DNA from: Cotesia glomerata
Lineage: Eukaryota > Arthropoda > Insecta > Hymenoptera > Braconidae
Assembly: GCF_020080835.1 (NCBI RefSeq)
Contig: NC_058159.1
Location: 16,183,101-16,247,100, forward strand
Length of the DNA: 64,000 nt
Direction: 5' to 3'
This document shows positions 32,201 through 42,569 of this stretch, one piece after another. The notes beneath the pieces were generated by a model. That model did not search any database and was not told the origin of the DNA. It was given only the letters and a program-made list of their open reading frames with translations. The first letter of the stretch is position 1. Every line of letters starts with the position of its first letter. The position numbers were made by a program, and so were the translations under genes.

Positions 32201-33228
32201 GCGTGGAGAATGTCGTTCAATGAAATTCCTGTAGATGTTGCACAGGAACCATTGAACACTGTGCGGAGCTTCGTAGTGGCACTATCAAGCTTCAATACCC
32301 CATGGTGAGGCAAGAAGTAAGCGTTTGCGGGCAATTCGTTGACTGGTACTCGTACCATGTGTCCTAGTTGAATGTATTCTGCCATGAATGCACGATACAT
32401 GTCAGAATATTCTCTTTCTCGCGACAAGCGAGTTATTAATCTGCGGAGTGACCCCATAGCTGCGTTGATAGAGTCGCCAAGTTGACTCTCAAGGGCCTTA
32501 AGCGGTAATCTCACTACGTAGCGTCCATCAGGCTGTCGATAATGCGTTTGACGAAAGTGAATTTCACATTCGTCTTCTTCAGCGGTGTTGAGCGGTGAAT
32601 TTCCTGATGGAACTTCTTCCTGTTCCCAAAACTTAGCGATAGCGTCTTGTAATTCAGTATCTACTGACGCATGTAGTGCTGCGTGTGATGTTGAAGCGTG
32701 TTTAGCGGTGACAGCTCCATAGACAATCCAACCAAGCGTGGTGGATTGTGCAATAGGAGCATTGCGAGGTCCTCGTTGAATCTCTGCGTTCATGATCTGT
32801 GCGGCTGGTGATGCACCTAGAATAATATCTACAGGGCGTGGCTGTAGATACTGCGGGTCAGCGAGCTTGAGATTCTCAAGATGCGGCCATTTCGGATCAG
32901 CGATCACGAACGATGGAAGATCTACCGTCAGTGTTGGTAGAATATGCATGCTGACATGCATTGATGCGGTCGTACACAGCGAACGAAGCTCAATTGTGCT
33001 CACACCTAGTGAGCTTCCTGCGGAGACATTGCCAATGCCCTTGAGCATGACCATGTCACGCTGTAGCGGTTGTCCAAGCTTCTTGAAGAGCGACTGTCTC
33101 ATAAATGAGAGCTCTGAACCTTGATCAATCAACACTCTGGCGGTGATTGGATTACCATGATGTGGGCGGACCTGGACTAAAGCGGTAGCTAGCAATACTT
33201 GAGCGGAAAGCGAATCTGAAATAATCAA
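29290..33228 (-). CDS. pol: BEL/Pao pol polyprotein (PR-RT-RH-IN), 1,312 codons, open
   Basis: Domains in order: A17-type protease with DQGSE at residues 35-39; reverse transcriptase with YVDDIYGG near residue 443; RNase H with GFSDAS near 614; integrase zinc site (H...H...CVICTRH) near 930-970 and a DDE core starting GLDYAGP near 994, YSDCGTNFVG near 1,060, and the glutamate in GGKWEAAV near 1,110; a C-terminal DUF5641-like domain (GSVVLITTEDLPPTKWPLAKV). This is the full BEL pol set with no stop. The stop codon lies 10 nt inside the 3' LTR. The first ATG at 33,228 is just after the gag stop, so it may be made by frameshift or reinitiation. Confidence 0.9.
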   Translation of the reverse strand: MIISDSLSAQVLLATALVQVRPHHGNPITARVLIDQGSELSFMRQSLFKKLGQPLQRDMVMLKGIGNVSAGSSLGVSTIELRSLCTTASMHVSMHILPTLTVDLPSFVIADPKWPHLENLKLADPQYLQPRPVDIILGASPAAQIMNAEIQRGPRNAPIAQSTTLGWIVYGAVTAKHASTSHAALHASVDTELQDAIAKFWEQEEVPSGNSPLNTAEEDECEIHFRQTHYRQPDGRYVVRLPLKALESQLGDSINAAMGSLRRLITRLSREREYSDMYRAFMAEYIQLGHMVRVPVNELPANAYFLPHHGVLKLDSATTKLRTVFNGSCATSTGISLNDILHAGPKTQIDIFDVMLRIRCSRILFATDITKMFRQIEVDSLDWPLQCILWIDENDLIDAYCLKTVTYGTASAPFDAVRVLIQLVKDEGHRFPLAVAPMLKTRYVDDIYGGAHNEEDAIKAAVQTKALCAAGCFPLAKWASNSPRLLAEVAPEKQLDTPLKEISDAPVKVLGMYWNSRTDALQFKYTLPPETPKTKRAILSEIAKLYDPLGLLAPIVVKAKIFMQDLWLDRVSWDEQLSPSLIHKWTGYREDLRNIESIRIPRWNNIAPGATMELHGFSDASQNAMAAAVYLRVTDADGNTKVSLLCSKTQVAPLKTMTIPRLELSAAWLLTQLILHVKEVQSLENVRINLWTDSAVTLAWIKSPAIRWKTFVRNRVGKIQETLRDVSWKFIPGKQNPADCASRGIPTLKLKQHALWWHGPTWLHEPESSWPTLEPPTDNATHREERQGLTLVTWKAENCLLQQLLSHYTQLFPLLRKLSIWHRAIDRFKRVPQSSLAYPLTPSDLERAKLTLIKFTQGQYFAREIHTLQDGDGLPKNNSITKLTPFIDHQGVLRVGGRLRNALLDPEERHPAILPRQSPLTSILIDDSHRKTLHGGTQLTLADLRKSVWIIGGRVPVRSFILRCVICTRHRGERAQQLMGQLPAARVQPTRAFLHTGLDYAGPITLKTFQGRGAKTYKGWIAVFVCMFSSAVHLELVTDYTAAAFIAAYRRFTSRRGICHTLYSDCGTNFVGADKELKRLFAAGSRTLRELSTLIAQDGTNWKFNPPGAPHFGGKWEAAVKSIKFHLRRTIGDSLLTLEQYSTLLAQIEAILNSRPLTPLNEDPADLAVLTPGHFLIGQSLTAIPEPSLTDLQPARLSHWEQVQQMVQHFWKRYYQDCIHRYQAISKWHHRRNQIKVGSVVLITTEDLPPTKWPLAKVIAVHPGEDGQIRVVTVKTVNTELVRPITKLCVLPLTHEEDDLVDAAANPGENVR
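29300..29313 (-). promoter_or_regulatory. polypurine tract of BEL element
   Basis: Sense strand GGGGGAGAA directly before the 3' LTR start; primes plus-strand DNA synthesis. Confidence 0.7.
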
Positions 33229-33237
33229 CAGTTAATT

Positions 33238-33445
33238 TCAAGTTGTAAACGGTCTAAAGGGAACGATTAGTTGCCTGTGCGGAAGATGTAGACTGCGGTG
33301 AAGCTGGTTTCGTTGGTGCATCCAAAATGGATGGACATGTGGTGACGTTGACCACATTTTCGGCAATCTTGAGCGGTCTTGCAATCTGCGGCGCGGTGCG
33401 GAACACGAAAGTTGAAGCACAAATTGCATTTTTCAACTATCTTGT
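33238..33445 (-). pseudogene. gag: BEL gag remnant, zinc knuckle only
   Basis: The sense frame holds a CNLCFNFRVPHRAADC knuckle and a second CRKCGQRHH cluster, as in Pao-type gag C-termini, and ends in a stop at about 33,256. Upstream only ~245 bp separate it from the LTR, where a gag gene of 1 kb or more would be expected. Capsid function is therefore missing. Confidence 0.8.
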
Positions 33446-33665
33446 GTAATTCTCCATAGCGAAGTTATTTAAGGCCCGAAGTCGAGTTTTCAGTCTTAAT
33501 AAACGGAAAGTTCAGCGTACCGGTGTACGAATGACTATCAGGAGCAGCACCCGATGTGCTCTGCGATGCTCCTGACACTCGACCTTTCCTAGCGGTATTA
33601 CACTTCACTTAACACAGCACAATTTTTAAGCGGAATAATAAATTAATTTAATTGAGATAGAGCCA
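33446..33665 (-). other. BEL 5' untranslated leader
   Basis: Non-coding stretch with a possible stem (AGGAGCAGCACCCGATG...GATGCTCCTGACA split at 33,539-33,575). Nothing else seen. Confidence 0.5.
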
Positions 33666-33689
33666 GCCTGATCCGGCTCGAGGGACCAA
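33666..33689 (-). promoter_or_regulatory. primer binding site, tRNA-Tyr-like
   Basis: Sense TGGTCCCTCGAGCCGGA follows the 5' LTR. Its complement ends CCGGCTCGAGGGACCA, one base from the usual eukaryotic tRNA-Tyr 3' end as I remember it. Confidence 0.5.
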
Positions 33690-34333
33690 TGAATAATTAC
33701 TGAAAGAGCGGAAAAGCGGGGATCAGGTTTAGGTCTGGATATCTCAATTAAAACGCGTAAATTATTATCAAAAATAACACTAGGAATTTATTTACATTAA
33801 ATACACTCAATATTTAATATATTTAATAGCGGATTGTTAAGATAAAAGCGGATTTGTAAATTACAGCGTGGTTTGCAAAAGCGAAGCCGGTTGACACGTG
33901 GTTGAACACTTTGCCGGCACTGAAAAAGCGGTGAAATAAATGCACTGTTAACACAAATTACCTATAACAAACTAAAGCGAATTATTAGCGGTTAATTTAA
34001 GCAATTTAAATTATAAAATAAGCGAAATGCGGTTTATTAACGAAAAGCGAAAGTAAAGAAAAATTAATGGCGACTTGATGCAGCGAAAGCGTAGAAGCAA
34101 AAGATAATAACAATAGTCCGTTTTCTTCCTCGTTGAGTTGGGGAAGAAGGCTATTGCGCATGTCTAGTGGGAGCGATCAGCCAATAAAGCGGTCGATTCA
34201 TGACGTGATCGAGAGGCTGATTTTCTATTGGCGGTTCGATTTTTGCGGGAACTAGCGGTGGACAGGTGCGTCTCTTGAATTTGGGAGTCCCCCAGGAGCG
34301 AGTTAATCGCTACTGGGCCTTGTTCACCGAACA
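33690..34333 (-). repeat. BEL 5' LTR
   Basis: 644 bp, about four differences from the 3' LTR. Confidence 0.95.
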
Positions 34334-34463
34334 ATATGAATGTTGCTAAGTCTTTCGACATACATATATGTATATATAGCCATACTTGGCAATAAATAAC
34401 CGACGCTGCAGGCTAGCTCAACTCGATTAATTCTTAAATTCGGTTGTGTTTTTTTTTGAGCTG
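34334..34463 (+). other. truncated LTR end of Gypsy element
   Basis: Carries AATAAA then a short U5-like stretch; TTGGTGATAATTATTCC after it may be the primer site. Low certainty. Confidence 0.4.
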
Positions 34464-34499
34464 TTGGTGATAATTATTCCAAATTAGGTCTCATGAATT

Positions 34500-36135
34500 A
34501 ACCAAACAGAGACCTTCCACCCTCGGTAGAATTTTACAGACGACCCGGACAAGACGGTAACCGAAATTACCCACAAATGCCAAGATCTTAATTATCCCGC
34601 ATTTTAACGTACCAAGAATACAGTCAGGCTTCAAGGACAAGCCCCTCTCAATCAATACACTTAACAGACTATTACAAAGACTCATTTCCTGACACGTACC
34701 AAGACAGTCACTACGGCCCCGCTTACCAGGGAGAGCAACAAATGATGAGATCTACTTTCTTGTTTGGAACCGAACGAAACCTTCAGTATATGTCTAAGGC
34801 TCAAAATTATTATCAACCGCGAACTTTTCAAAATTACAATCAAAACCGTTATCATCCGGGAGTATTAGGTCCCACAAGGAGGGCGGTACGCTTGGAAGAA
34901 GATGAAGATTTGGAAGAAGCTAAGTTACGGCATTAATCGGACCCTTCAATAATCTGCAACTGTCCATTCTGCCCAAAAGGAGAACGTTGAGACGCGTACG
35001 ATCCTTTAAATGGGTCGGGCGCTCGTCAATCGGAGGCAATGGCGAGTATGCCCGTCCAGTCTCCGTCTACTGCAATGAGGGTTCCCAACAGTTACCAATA
35101 GTATCAAAAGGGCCAATATCGGGGTTTTCCGAATCAATACCCCCGATCAATCCTCCAAAACCCCCAGAAGCAAGTCCTTGAACACCAATCAACTATGACA
35201 GAACCGATGCCTCTCCCGAGACCGGAACAAAAATCAGCACAGAGCAACATGACGTCACAACCGGGACAACAAAATCCACATCTGATGAGCGCAGGAGAGT
35301 TAAGAGCCCAAAAAAGGACGAACCAAAGTGTCTAACAACAGGAAGAGATCCTACAGTCCATCTACGAAGTCCAACACTTGGAAACGGGAGTGTAAACGCC
35401 CTTCTTGACACCGGCTTCGACCTTAACCTACTCTGCATAGAAGAACTACGCGACGAAGCCCTTTGTAACATTAAAAATACGGGAGTAGTCGGGGGTATTA
35501 CTACGAGCTCAATGCCTATAACCGGTTCAATAAATCTTAAAATATTCGGAGTTAAAATTACGTTCCATCTCGTACCGGAACCTCCCGGCGGTTATAGAGC
35601 CATTCTCGGAAATGAATTTTTTGTTCAAAATCGTGTAACCATCTCGTTTTACTGGAACACTCTAGTAATGAAAAATAGACCAAATCAACCAATACCGATT
35701 ATTAACCCACGAAGGTTCCCTGAGCAGATGATCCTCGCTCTAGGACCGGGCCAAAAATATATATATCGTGTAATCTGTTCCTAGGTAATTATCAGCGATT
35801 CCTCATCGATACCGGGGGGGGGGGGGATGTATGCCTCATCAATGCATCTGCTTTAAAACCCGAAGCAATCATCGATATTGGAAAAGCTAGAAGATTCCGA
35901 GGTCTCAGCGACAGTACCTTTGAGACTCTAGGAGTAGTTAAATTAAAAATCCCTAATATTGAAATCAAGTTTCAAGTTTTTCGAGAGGATTTACCATTCC
36001 CTGGAGTAGGAATCCTGGAAAACAACTTCCTTGAAACCGAGAAAGCCGAGATTTCTTACGATAATCAAACCTTGGCCCTATTATCATGCCCAACGAAAAC
36101 AATATCCTTTAGCCTTGAAACAAAACCTTCCTAGA
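34500..36135 (+). pseudogene. Gypsy gag C-terminus and two retropepsin-like segments, broken
   Basis: The gag part (34,700-35,340) is a Gln/Asn-rich tail with stops. Two protease-like segments follow. The first has LLDTG near 35,401-35,415 and an ILGNEFF-type end near 35,605; the second has FLIDTG near 35,799-35,815 and a GILENNFL end near 36,010. A run of 13 G's sits directly after the second DTG and probably shifts the frame. A stop lies near 36,131. Retropepsins cut the Gag-Pol polyprotein; related elements normally have one. Confidence 0.6.
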
Positions 36136-36155
36136 ATTATACATTACCACCTCGT

Positions 36156-37815
36156 ATGAAAATGGTAATAGCAATACCTGTCCGATATTTCGAGAAGAGA
36201 GAGGGATACCTCCCTCGAATGGATCTTCCAGACGGAGTGCTCGGAGGAGACGCTGTTGTCAAGGTAAAGGATGGGTACGCCGCGTGTATGGTTATCAATC
36301 TTAACTCGAATCCAGTTGACATAGAGATCGGACCCCAAGCACTTGAAGAGTTCGAGTTCAGTAACCCTAGCTCAGACGGGGACGAGTTCGATGACCCTTC
36401 AATAGAAAATTCCAGTCGTATAGCCAACCCGGAAGAACGTATTAAGACCATACTTCAGAAAATACCTCTCAGTCATCTAAACGAGGAAGAAAATGAGCAA
36501 GTCCAGACTCTCATTCAAAAAAACCACGATGTCTTTCATCTTCCTGGAGATAAGCTAGGCTGTTCGAAAAATTTCACCTGCCGGATTGAAACTATCACCA
36601 ATGAACCGGTGGGAATAAAACAGTTCCGATTTCCCCCAGAACATCGAGATGAAATCGCCAGGCAGGTCGAAAATCTTGAAAAATAGGGAATAATACGAAA
36701 ATCTAATTCTCCGTACAATTCACCCTTGTGGATTGTACTAAAAAATCTAATGACCCTTCTATACAAAAAATATAGAATGGTTATCGACTTTAGACAATTA
36801 AACAAAATAACTAGAGGGGATGCCTACCCTTTACCCCTAATTATCGATATTTTAGACCAGTTAGGCGACGCCAATATCTTCAGCGTTTTTGATCTCGCCA
36901 TGGATTTTCACCAGGTCCCAATGCATCCCGCAGATGTCCAAAAAACGGCATTTTCTACACCAGACGGTCACTGGGAATATTTTTGTATGCGCTTTGGTCT
37001 AGAATGCGCCCCGTCTATATTTCAAAGAATGATGGACTCCACGCTAAGTGGGTTAAAAGGGACGGAACTTTTCATTTATATAGATGATTTAGTTAGCTAT
37101 GGCAAAACACTAGAAGAGCATGGGGTAAGAGTTCAAAGACTGTTCAATCGATTAAGAGAAGCAGGTCTCACCCTCCAACCCGAAAAATGTAAATTTCTCT
37201 GCCTAGAAGTTGATTATCTAGGTCACGTAATTACTAAAGAGGGTATAAGATCAGGTCCGAAAAAGGTTTCATCGCTTAAAAACGCCTCGTGACCTAGAAA
37301 TCATACAGAAGCCAGAAAATTTATGGGACTTGCTAATTATTATCGAATATTTATCCAAAATTTCGGCGAAAGGGCTAAGTTCATAACAGATCTTACGCGA
37401 AAAACTAAACCTTTCATATGGACAGAAGAAGCACAAATGGCATTTAATGATATCAAAAATGCTCTCTGCGAAGACTGTTTCCTAAAATACCCAGATTTTA
37501 ATAAGTTCATCCTGGCTGTCAGCGCGTCAGACTCGGGAATATCCGGAATTCTTAGTCAAGCAACGACAGTGGGGGACGATGACCTAGAAAGAGACGGAGA
37601 AAAGATAGTGTCGTATGTCTCAAGAGTCTTTCACGATACTGAAACCCGATACATAGACGTAGAAAAACAATGCCTCGCGGTAATCTAAGCAATTCAACAG
37701 TTCAGACCGTATCTCCAAAAACATTTTACTTTAATAACTAGTAGCTCTTGTGTCACCTGGTTAAAGGATAGCGCAACTATCACCGAAAGACAAGCTAAAT
37801 GGCGCTCTAATTTAC
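36156..37815 (+). pseudogene. pol: Gypsy pol: reverse transcriptase and RNase H, broken
   Basis: The RT spans 36,600-37,260: YRMVIDFRQLN, FDLAMDFHQVPM and the catalytic YIDDLVSYG near 37,078-37,104, then the thumb with LGHVITKEGI. RNase H runs 37,323-37,810 (VSASDSGISGILSQ, where the first catalytic Asp appears as Ala-Ser-Asp-like variant). Stops lie at 36,684, 37,290 and 37,686, with no obvious frame change at some. Integrase should follow but is missing, so a deletion joins the end of RNase H to a lysine/proline-rich stretch near 37,900. Confidence 0.8.
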
Positions 37816-38455
37816 AGTTATGCGCTCTCGCATAACCCAGAAGGGCGCCCCGAACCTCCAGAACATCTGATAAACAATATTACTGAAAATCATTCGTTAG
37901 CATTTCCAATCTCTGTCTTACCAAAATCAAAAAGACCAGAAAAAAAGCTCTCCAACAAAGAGGCGATTCAATCGATCAAACGCCCCGGTCGCCCCCCTCA
38001 GATCTAAAAATAGACCGAGAGTCAGCAGTGCTCCCGAAGTAAGAGAAACAATTGCCTCTCGTCTTAGAAAAAGGGAAATAGGAAAAACATGAATTCCACC
38101 AAAAATAAATTACCATGAAACTAGCAACCTCGACATAACTTCAGAAGATCCGAAGACACACGAAACCGGAAATAAAGAACAGGGGGACGATGAAGTCTTC
38201 CTATCAGTTCCTACACCAGGACCATCCACGAGTAATCTGACTCCAGACATTGGCCACGAGGGGGACGACGAAGCATAAAAAGACAACGAAACGATCGTTT
38301 CACAAAAACAACGACGTAAAACGCAAGAACTAGTAAAAATGTTCGACGAAATTCTTCAAAGACCACCAACGGAAAACATCTACAGGGAGAGAGCTCTATA
38401 AAAAATCCGACGAGAGGAAGCAATATTCAACTATACTCCCTAAGAGTTAGCCAAA
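37816..38455 (+). other. Gypsy region after RNase H, integrase missing
   Basis: Short basic and acidic fragments in shifting frames; no HHCC or DDE motif found on either strand. Confidence 0.5.
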
Positions 38456-38770
38456 ATGAAACGGACTAGTTCAGAGACCGCGAAAACAATTCGCCAATCC
38501 TTAAGCAAACTCCCACCTCTCTGGCGAAGTGAAGAAGACTCTTTAGATGACGACACAGCACCAGAAATTAATATTGACGAATTTCTTAGAGATAACAGTG
38601 ATCAGCCTGAGAAAGGATCAAGCAGCGATATCAGTCCAGAAGAAACCGGAAGAAGCGAAGATCCCAGCGAAGCGGAGCATGCCATCATAATAGAGCCAAG
38701 GCCTTCGACCTTTAGCAGACGACATCAATACAAGCAACGTCATCGATACACACAACGAAGAAAGAAATGA
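38456..38770 (+). CDS. small acidic-then-basic ORF of the Gypsy element, 104 codons
   Basis: Open frame with an acidic, serine-rich middle and a Tyr/Arg/Lys/Gln-rich C-terminus. It sits between pol and env. It may be the end of pol or a separate leader; I do not recognise it. Confidence 0.4.
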   Translation: MKRTSSETAKTIRQSLSKLPPLWRSEEDSLDDDTAPEINIDEFLRDNSDQPEKGSSSDISPEETGRSEDPSEAEHAIIIEPRPSTFSRRHQYKQRHRYTQRRKK

Positions 38771-38807
38771 ATCTAACAAAAATAATTAGCAATTTAAAAA
38801 AAATTTC

Positions 38808-41800
38808 GTGGGTGGACATAACATGGTAGATCTGTATCCATACTCAAATCAAAGTCTATGGGAAGCTTATGGAATATGCTCGACAAAATTTAACCATTCC
38901 ATCTGCACGTCGTACCTGAGGGTTAATATCCATAGAGAAATACAGACAGAAATTGAACAAGCACAACATCGGCTGAGACAGCTCCTCGAAGATCCACAAT
39001 TAGAAAAATTTGACAAAAACAACCGCATCAAGCCAGCTCCATGGTTCAGCTTCGTAGGCACAATCGCACGAGAGTTGTTTAGAACCATGGACTATAGTGA
39101 CAAGGAACATATTACCAAAGAAATAGACAAATTATATCAAGACAACAGAGAATTAGTACACCTATTTCAAAAGAACACACACATCACCAAGAGTGCAAAC
39201 TTAACCGAAAGAATCAGAGAACTGGTCCGAACTTCAGCATACCTCAAGCAATCGGTAAATAAACAACTGAACGACCTTCAAAGAAGCCAATTATTCTCAA
39301 TAGCAGGAGACGAGCATATTCACTTGATGACTAATCACCTGAGAACTCTCAACGCTGAAAAAGCCATAGAAGACGCAAAATGGGGCAAGCTTACTTAATA
39401 GTGTCAGCTAAACAATTAGATCGAGCAACTGCTGACATGATGAAAAAACATCCGACGCTAAACCTACCTCAACCACTGGATCACATGGATATCAACACAC
39501 TAGCCAGGGTATCTACAATAGAAAGGTCTATCAAGCTGGAATGGACTCGTCCATCAGGCATGGACTTATTATTCAAGTAACAAAATTTATTTGTGGTGCT
39601 AAATATGTTGCTAAATATATTGCTTTTTGTTGCTAATTAGTTGCTCTATTGAGAATATTGTTGCTTGTTTAGATTCCGAGAAATCAATAATAATGTCCGT
39701 CCAAGATGGGCTCTGCCACTGCTACCTTGATATGCCTACAATAGAAACAAGAAAAACAAACGGATATTTCCTAATAATAACAGTGCCGCTCTTCGATCAG
39801 ATACCATGGTTAGCATACGAACTTAAATCACTTCCAAAGCCCGAAAAAATTGGAGACAAAATATCAACTCTAACAATCCAACCTGCATCAATATACCTCG
39901 TGTCAGAGCCGTCGTTCAATGAGTACTTCCTCGCTGAACAGGAATACATCAACAGCTGTAAGCCCATAGGACCAGACATGGCATGTCTGCCTGACCTCCC
40001 ATCTTAAACAATTGAGTTGGAAAACGAGGTAGATTGTGAAATGGAATTACTAATGAACCCAAAAACGGAAATTCTAAGAGAATGCAACATAAGAATAATC
40101 GCAAAATGCAAATTGACTTGGATAAAAATCAACGAGAAAAACACCTGGGCATACTCGACGTGCAAGGAAGAAAATATCCAATTGAAGTGTCCAGGACAAA
40201 CAACTGAAAGTAACATAATTAATGGAACTGGACTGATACACGTTCAACAAGGATGCCAAGTGAACTGAAATGGATACACAATCTGAGGAATTGCAAGAGA
40301 ATCAACAAAAATAGACCTCATCGCCCCGAGTTTTAACCTATCACTGGTAACATTAAACTCGAGCCTTAAAAGCAACGACGAAGGTACAAACTCATTCACA
40401 AAAATTCAAGACCCAGCAACAATAATCGACAAATTTGAACCTTGAGGTCAAGGGCTAGAAGAAAATGAAGAGAAAATGTCACTAATAGCCTTAGACCATG
40501 TAACGGGTGTTTATGCCGCTTATTGGCCCCTTAATTAATTTAATAGAAAAAAAACAATACCTAGCAAAATGATTCTAAATTAACAAGGGCGCCACCAGGA
40601 TTTTGTATCTCGGTTCCTGGAACCGGAAACCAGAGCTGAGCTTAATAATCTACAGGGAGAGAGAGTGGAGGAAGGTGGTCTGAAAGAAATAAATTTTTAT
40701 TTAACAAAAATGACCGGTATTTATTTAACAACAAAATAGAATAACAACTCGTGCCCTCGCACGTACAATTAACAACTTAAGACTACAGCCTAACTAACGG
40801 CTGACCAGGACTTCTTAAAACTAACAAAAATTCTTAATCCTACAGTACCCTCATATGGAGCGTCTATACTGCAGTTTCTAACTAAGTCGCACTGTCCACC
40901 GGACCCTCACGCTCTATCAAAATTCTTAATCCTGACGGTACCCTCTTATGGAGCGTCTATACCGCAGTTTCTATCTTACTACCGTGGTACCCCACTTGGC
41001 GTCTATACCACGGCTTCTAACTTACTACTGTTGTACCCCACTTGGCGTCTATACAACGGCTTCTAGGATTTCCCGCCCCGGAGTCAGATGGACTCAAGCG
41101 TGCTCAACGTGCCTCTTGAGCGGTACTATCTCACACACACATTACCCACGCGTCTCCACACACATATCCCGCTCACACACACAACTGACTCTACTTTACT
41201 TTTATTTCCGGATTACAAAATTACTCCAAAAAAGTCAACGTTCAATTCTTACTAAAATTATTCAGTCATTAGCTTACAATAAAACTCATGAATTATCCTC
41301 ACGATTAATAAATTTACTTCTCAAAATTTTCGGCTTAAAACCGACGCTTCTTTTATTCCAAATTTAACACGAGCTTAACTAAAAATCAACTAAATTTTTA
41401 CTCGGACGTAATCCACACTGATAAATAGTTTTATAACAATTCCAATAATAATTTTAGTCTTCCATAGTTCAATACATATATGACCACGTGGAATTTTTCG
41501 ATTTATAAATAATTAATAAAGCAATTTGTCTTAATATAAAATAAATTCACGAAAAAATTATCCACGGTTAATTCGATCTCAATTGCGTCGGAACTCAGTA
41601 GCCGATTCTCAATAAATTATATTAAATAAATAATACTTTTTTGTAACAAATAATATTAATAAATGATAATTCAATTGTTATAATTTATAATAACAGTCCA
41701 GTTGTTAATATTGTAAATTTACTGCGTCACAAAATTCTCAAGGAATTTGCGCGCTCAAAATGGACTCCGTTGTTCGTTACAGCGTACTAAGCTCGACCTC

Positions 41801-42569
41801 GGGTACCAACTTTTGACCAAGTCGTGAGTTGCTGATTGAACTATTTCTCGATGTTCCGAAATTAATTAAATAATAAAACTGAATTTTAATGTAGCCCATC
41901 TAGGATGTTAATAATTATTAACCAGCTGAATTAACAATTTAGATACTCACGACCTAAACCCAGGAGGTCTAGAACATTTCTCGGGTGTAAAATCCCCAGG
42001 AGGAACGCTCCCAGCAATTAACGAATCAATTCAATTAAATAATTAATTATTATTGAGCAAAATTATTAAACAATTGAATTATCCAAACTTGAATAAATAC
42101 AATGAGAAGTAGTGTATTTGATGAGCCGGGTATATGGCCCCAAGGCTCATCATTACCAAAGTCCAATACCTGGTGTAAATTTGGTTGAAGAAACTCTATG
42201 GTTGATACTCGCTTCCTTCTTTGGACTTCTTGATGTTACTCGTTCCAACACTTTACTACTTCCCCGGACACCACGCATGGCTCGTCTATATAACGACCCC
42301 AAAAATACCCCCTCTCTCTCTAGGCCCGAAGATCGATGCGCTCAAATGCTAGTCGAAAAGTTATCGATCTCTGGCGACTTATCGATTAAGGGTAATTTAC
42401 CCTGTTACAACCACCAAAAAGAAGAAACCAACCGGAAAATAACCATTGGATCGGTATCAGCGATTGGAATAATATCACTTATAATAGGGGGGATAGCTAT
42501 ACAGAAATCTATCCGCCAATTTCTATCCAAACCTCACCGCCCAACAGGCAAAACGAAAAACCGGTTGTA
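38808..42569 (+). pseudogene. env: env-like glycoprotein gene, interrupted and broken
   Basis: The N-terminal open part (38,808-39,398, 196 codons) has an alpha-helical region after a hydrophobic Phe/Gly-rich segment near 39,040-39,065, which resembles the fusion peptide and first helix of insect retrovirus and baculovirus F-type envelope proteins. Further open pieces at 39,380-39,580, 39,640-40,007 and 40,017-40,268 hold several cysteines of the ectodomain. The C-terminal piece near 42,430-42,569 has a hydrophobic transmembrane segment followed by a short basic tail. Stops and a GTTGCT-rich insertion (39,590-39,665) break it, and LTR-like insertion C splits off the membrane anchor. It is not functional. 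Confidence 0.6.
40505..42407 (-). mobile_element. non-coding LTR-like insertion C inside env
   Basis: Read on the minus strand it starts TGTAACAGGGTAAATTACCC at 42,407 and, near 40,600, has an inverted repeat (GGTTCCAGGAACC) followed by TGGTGGCGCCC, an LTR-end/primer-site plan like insertions A and B. Env coding lies on both sides. It holds tandem blocks of GGCGTCTATACCACGGCTTC type at 40,850-41,065. The left boundary is approximate. The 139-codon ORF at 40,948-41,367 is not credible as a gene. Confidence 0.45.

Larger units (their letters stand above)
28656..34333 (-). mobile_element. BEL/Pao LTR retrotransposon, young, gag mostly deleted
   Basis: Two 644-bp LTRs (TG...CA) at 28,656-29,299 and 33,690-34,333 differ at about four positions by eye. 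The order on the minus strand is 5' LTR, primer site, gag remnant, open pol, polypurine tract, 3' LTR. Flanking 5-mers TTTTA and ATATG do not match, which points to recombination between copies or loss of a flank rather than a simple insertion. A solo LTR of the same family sits at 58,250-58,893 and an older one at 14,606-15,238. Confidence 0.95.

Noticed and set aside
40948..41367. 139-codon open frame
   Set aside because: It lies in LTR-like insertion C over tandem GGCGTCTATAC blocks, with Ser/Thr/Tyr-rich low-quality sequence and no recognisable motif.
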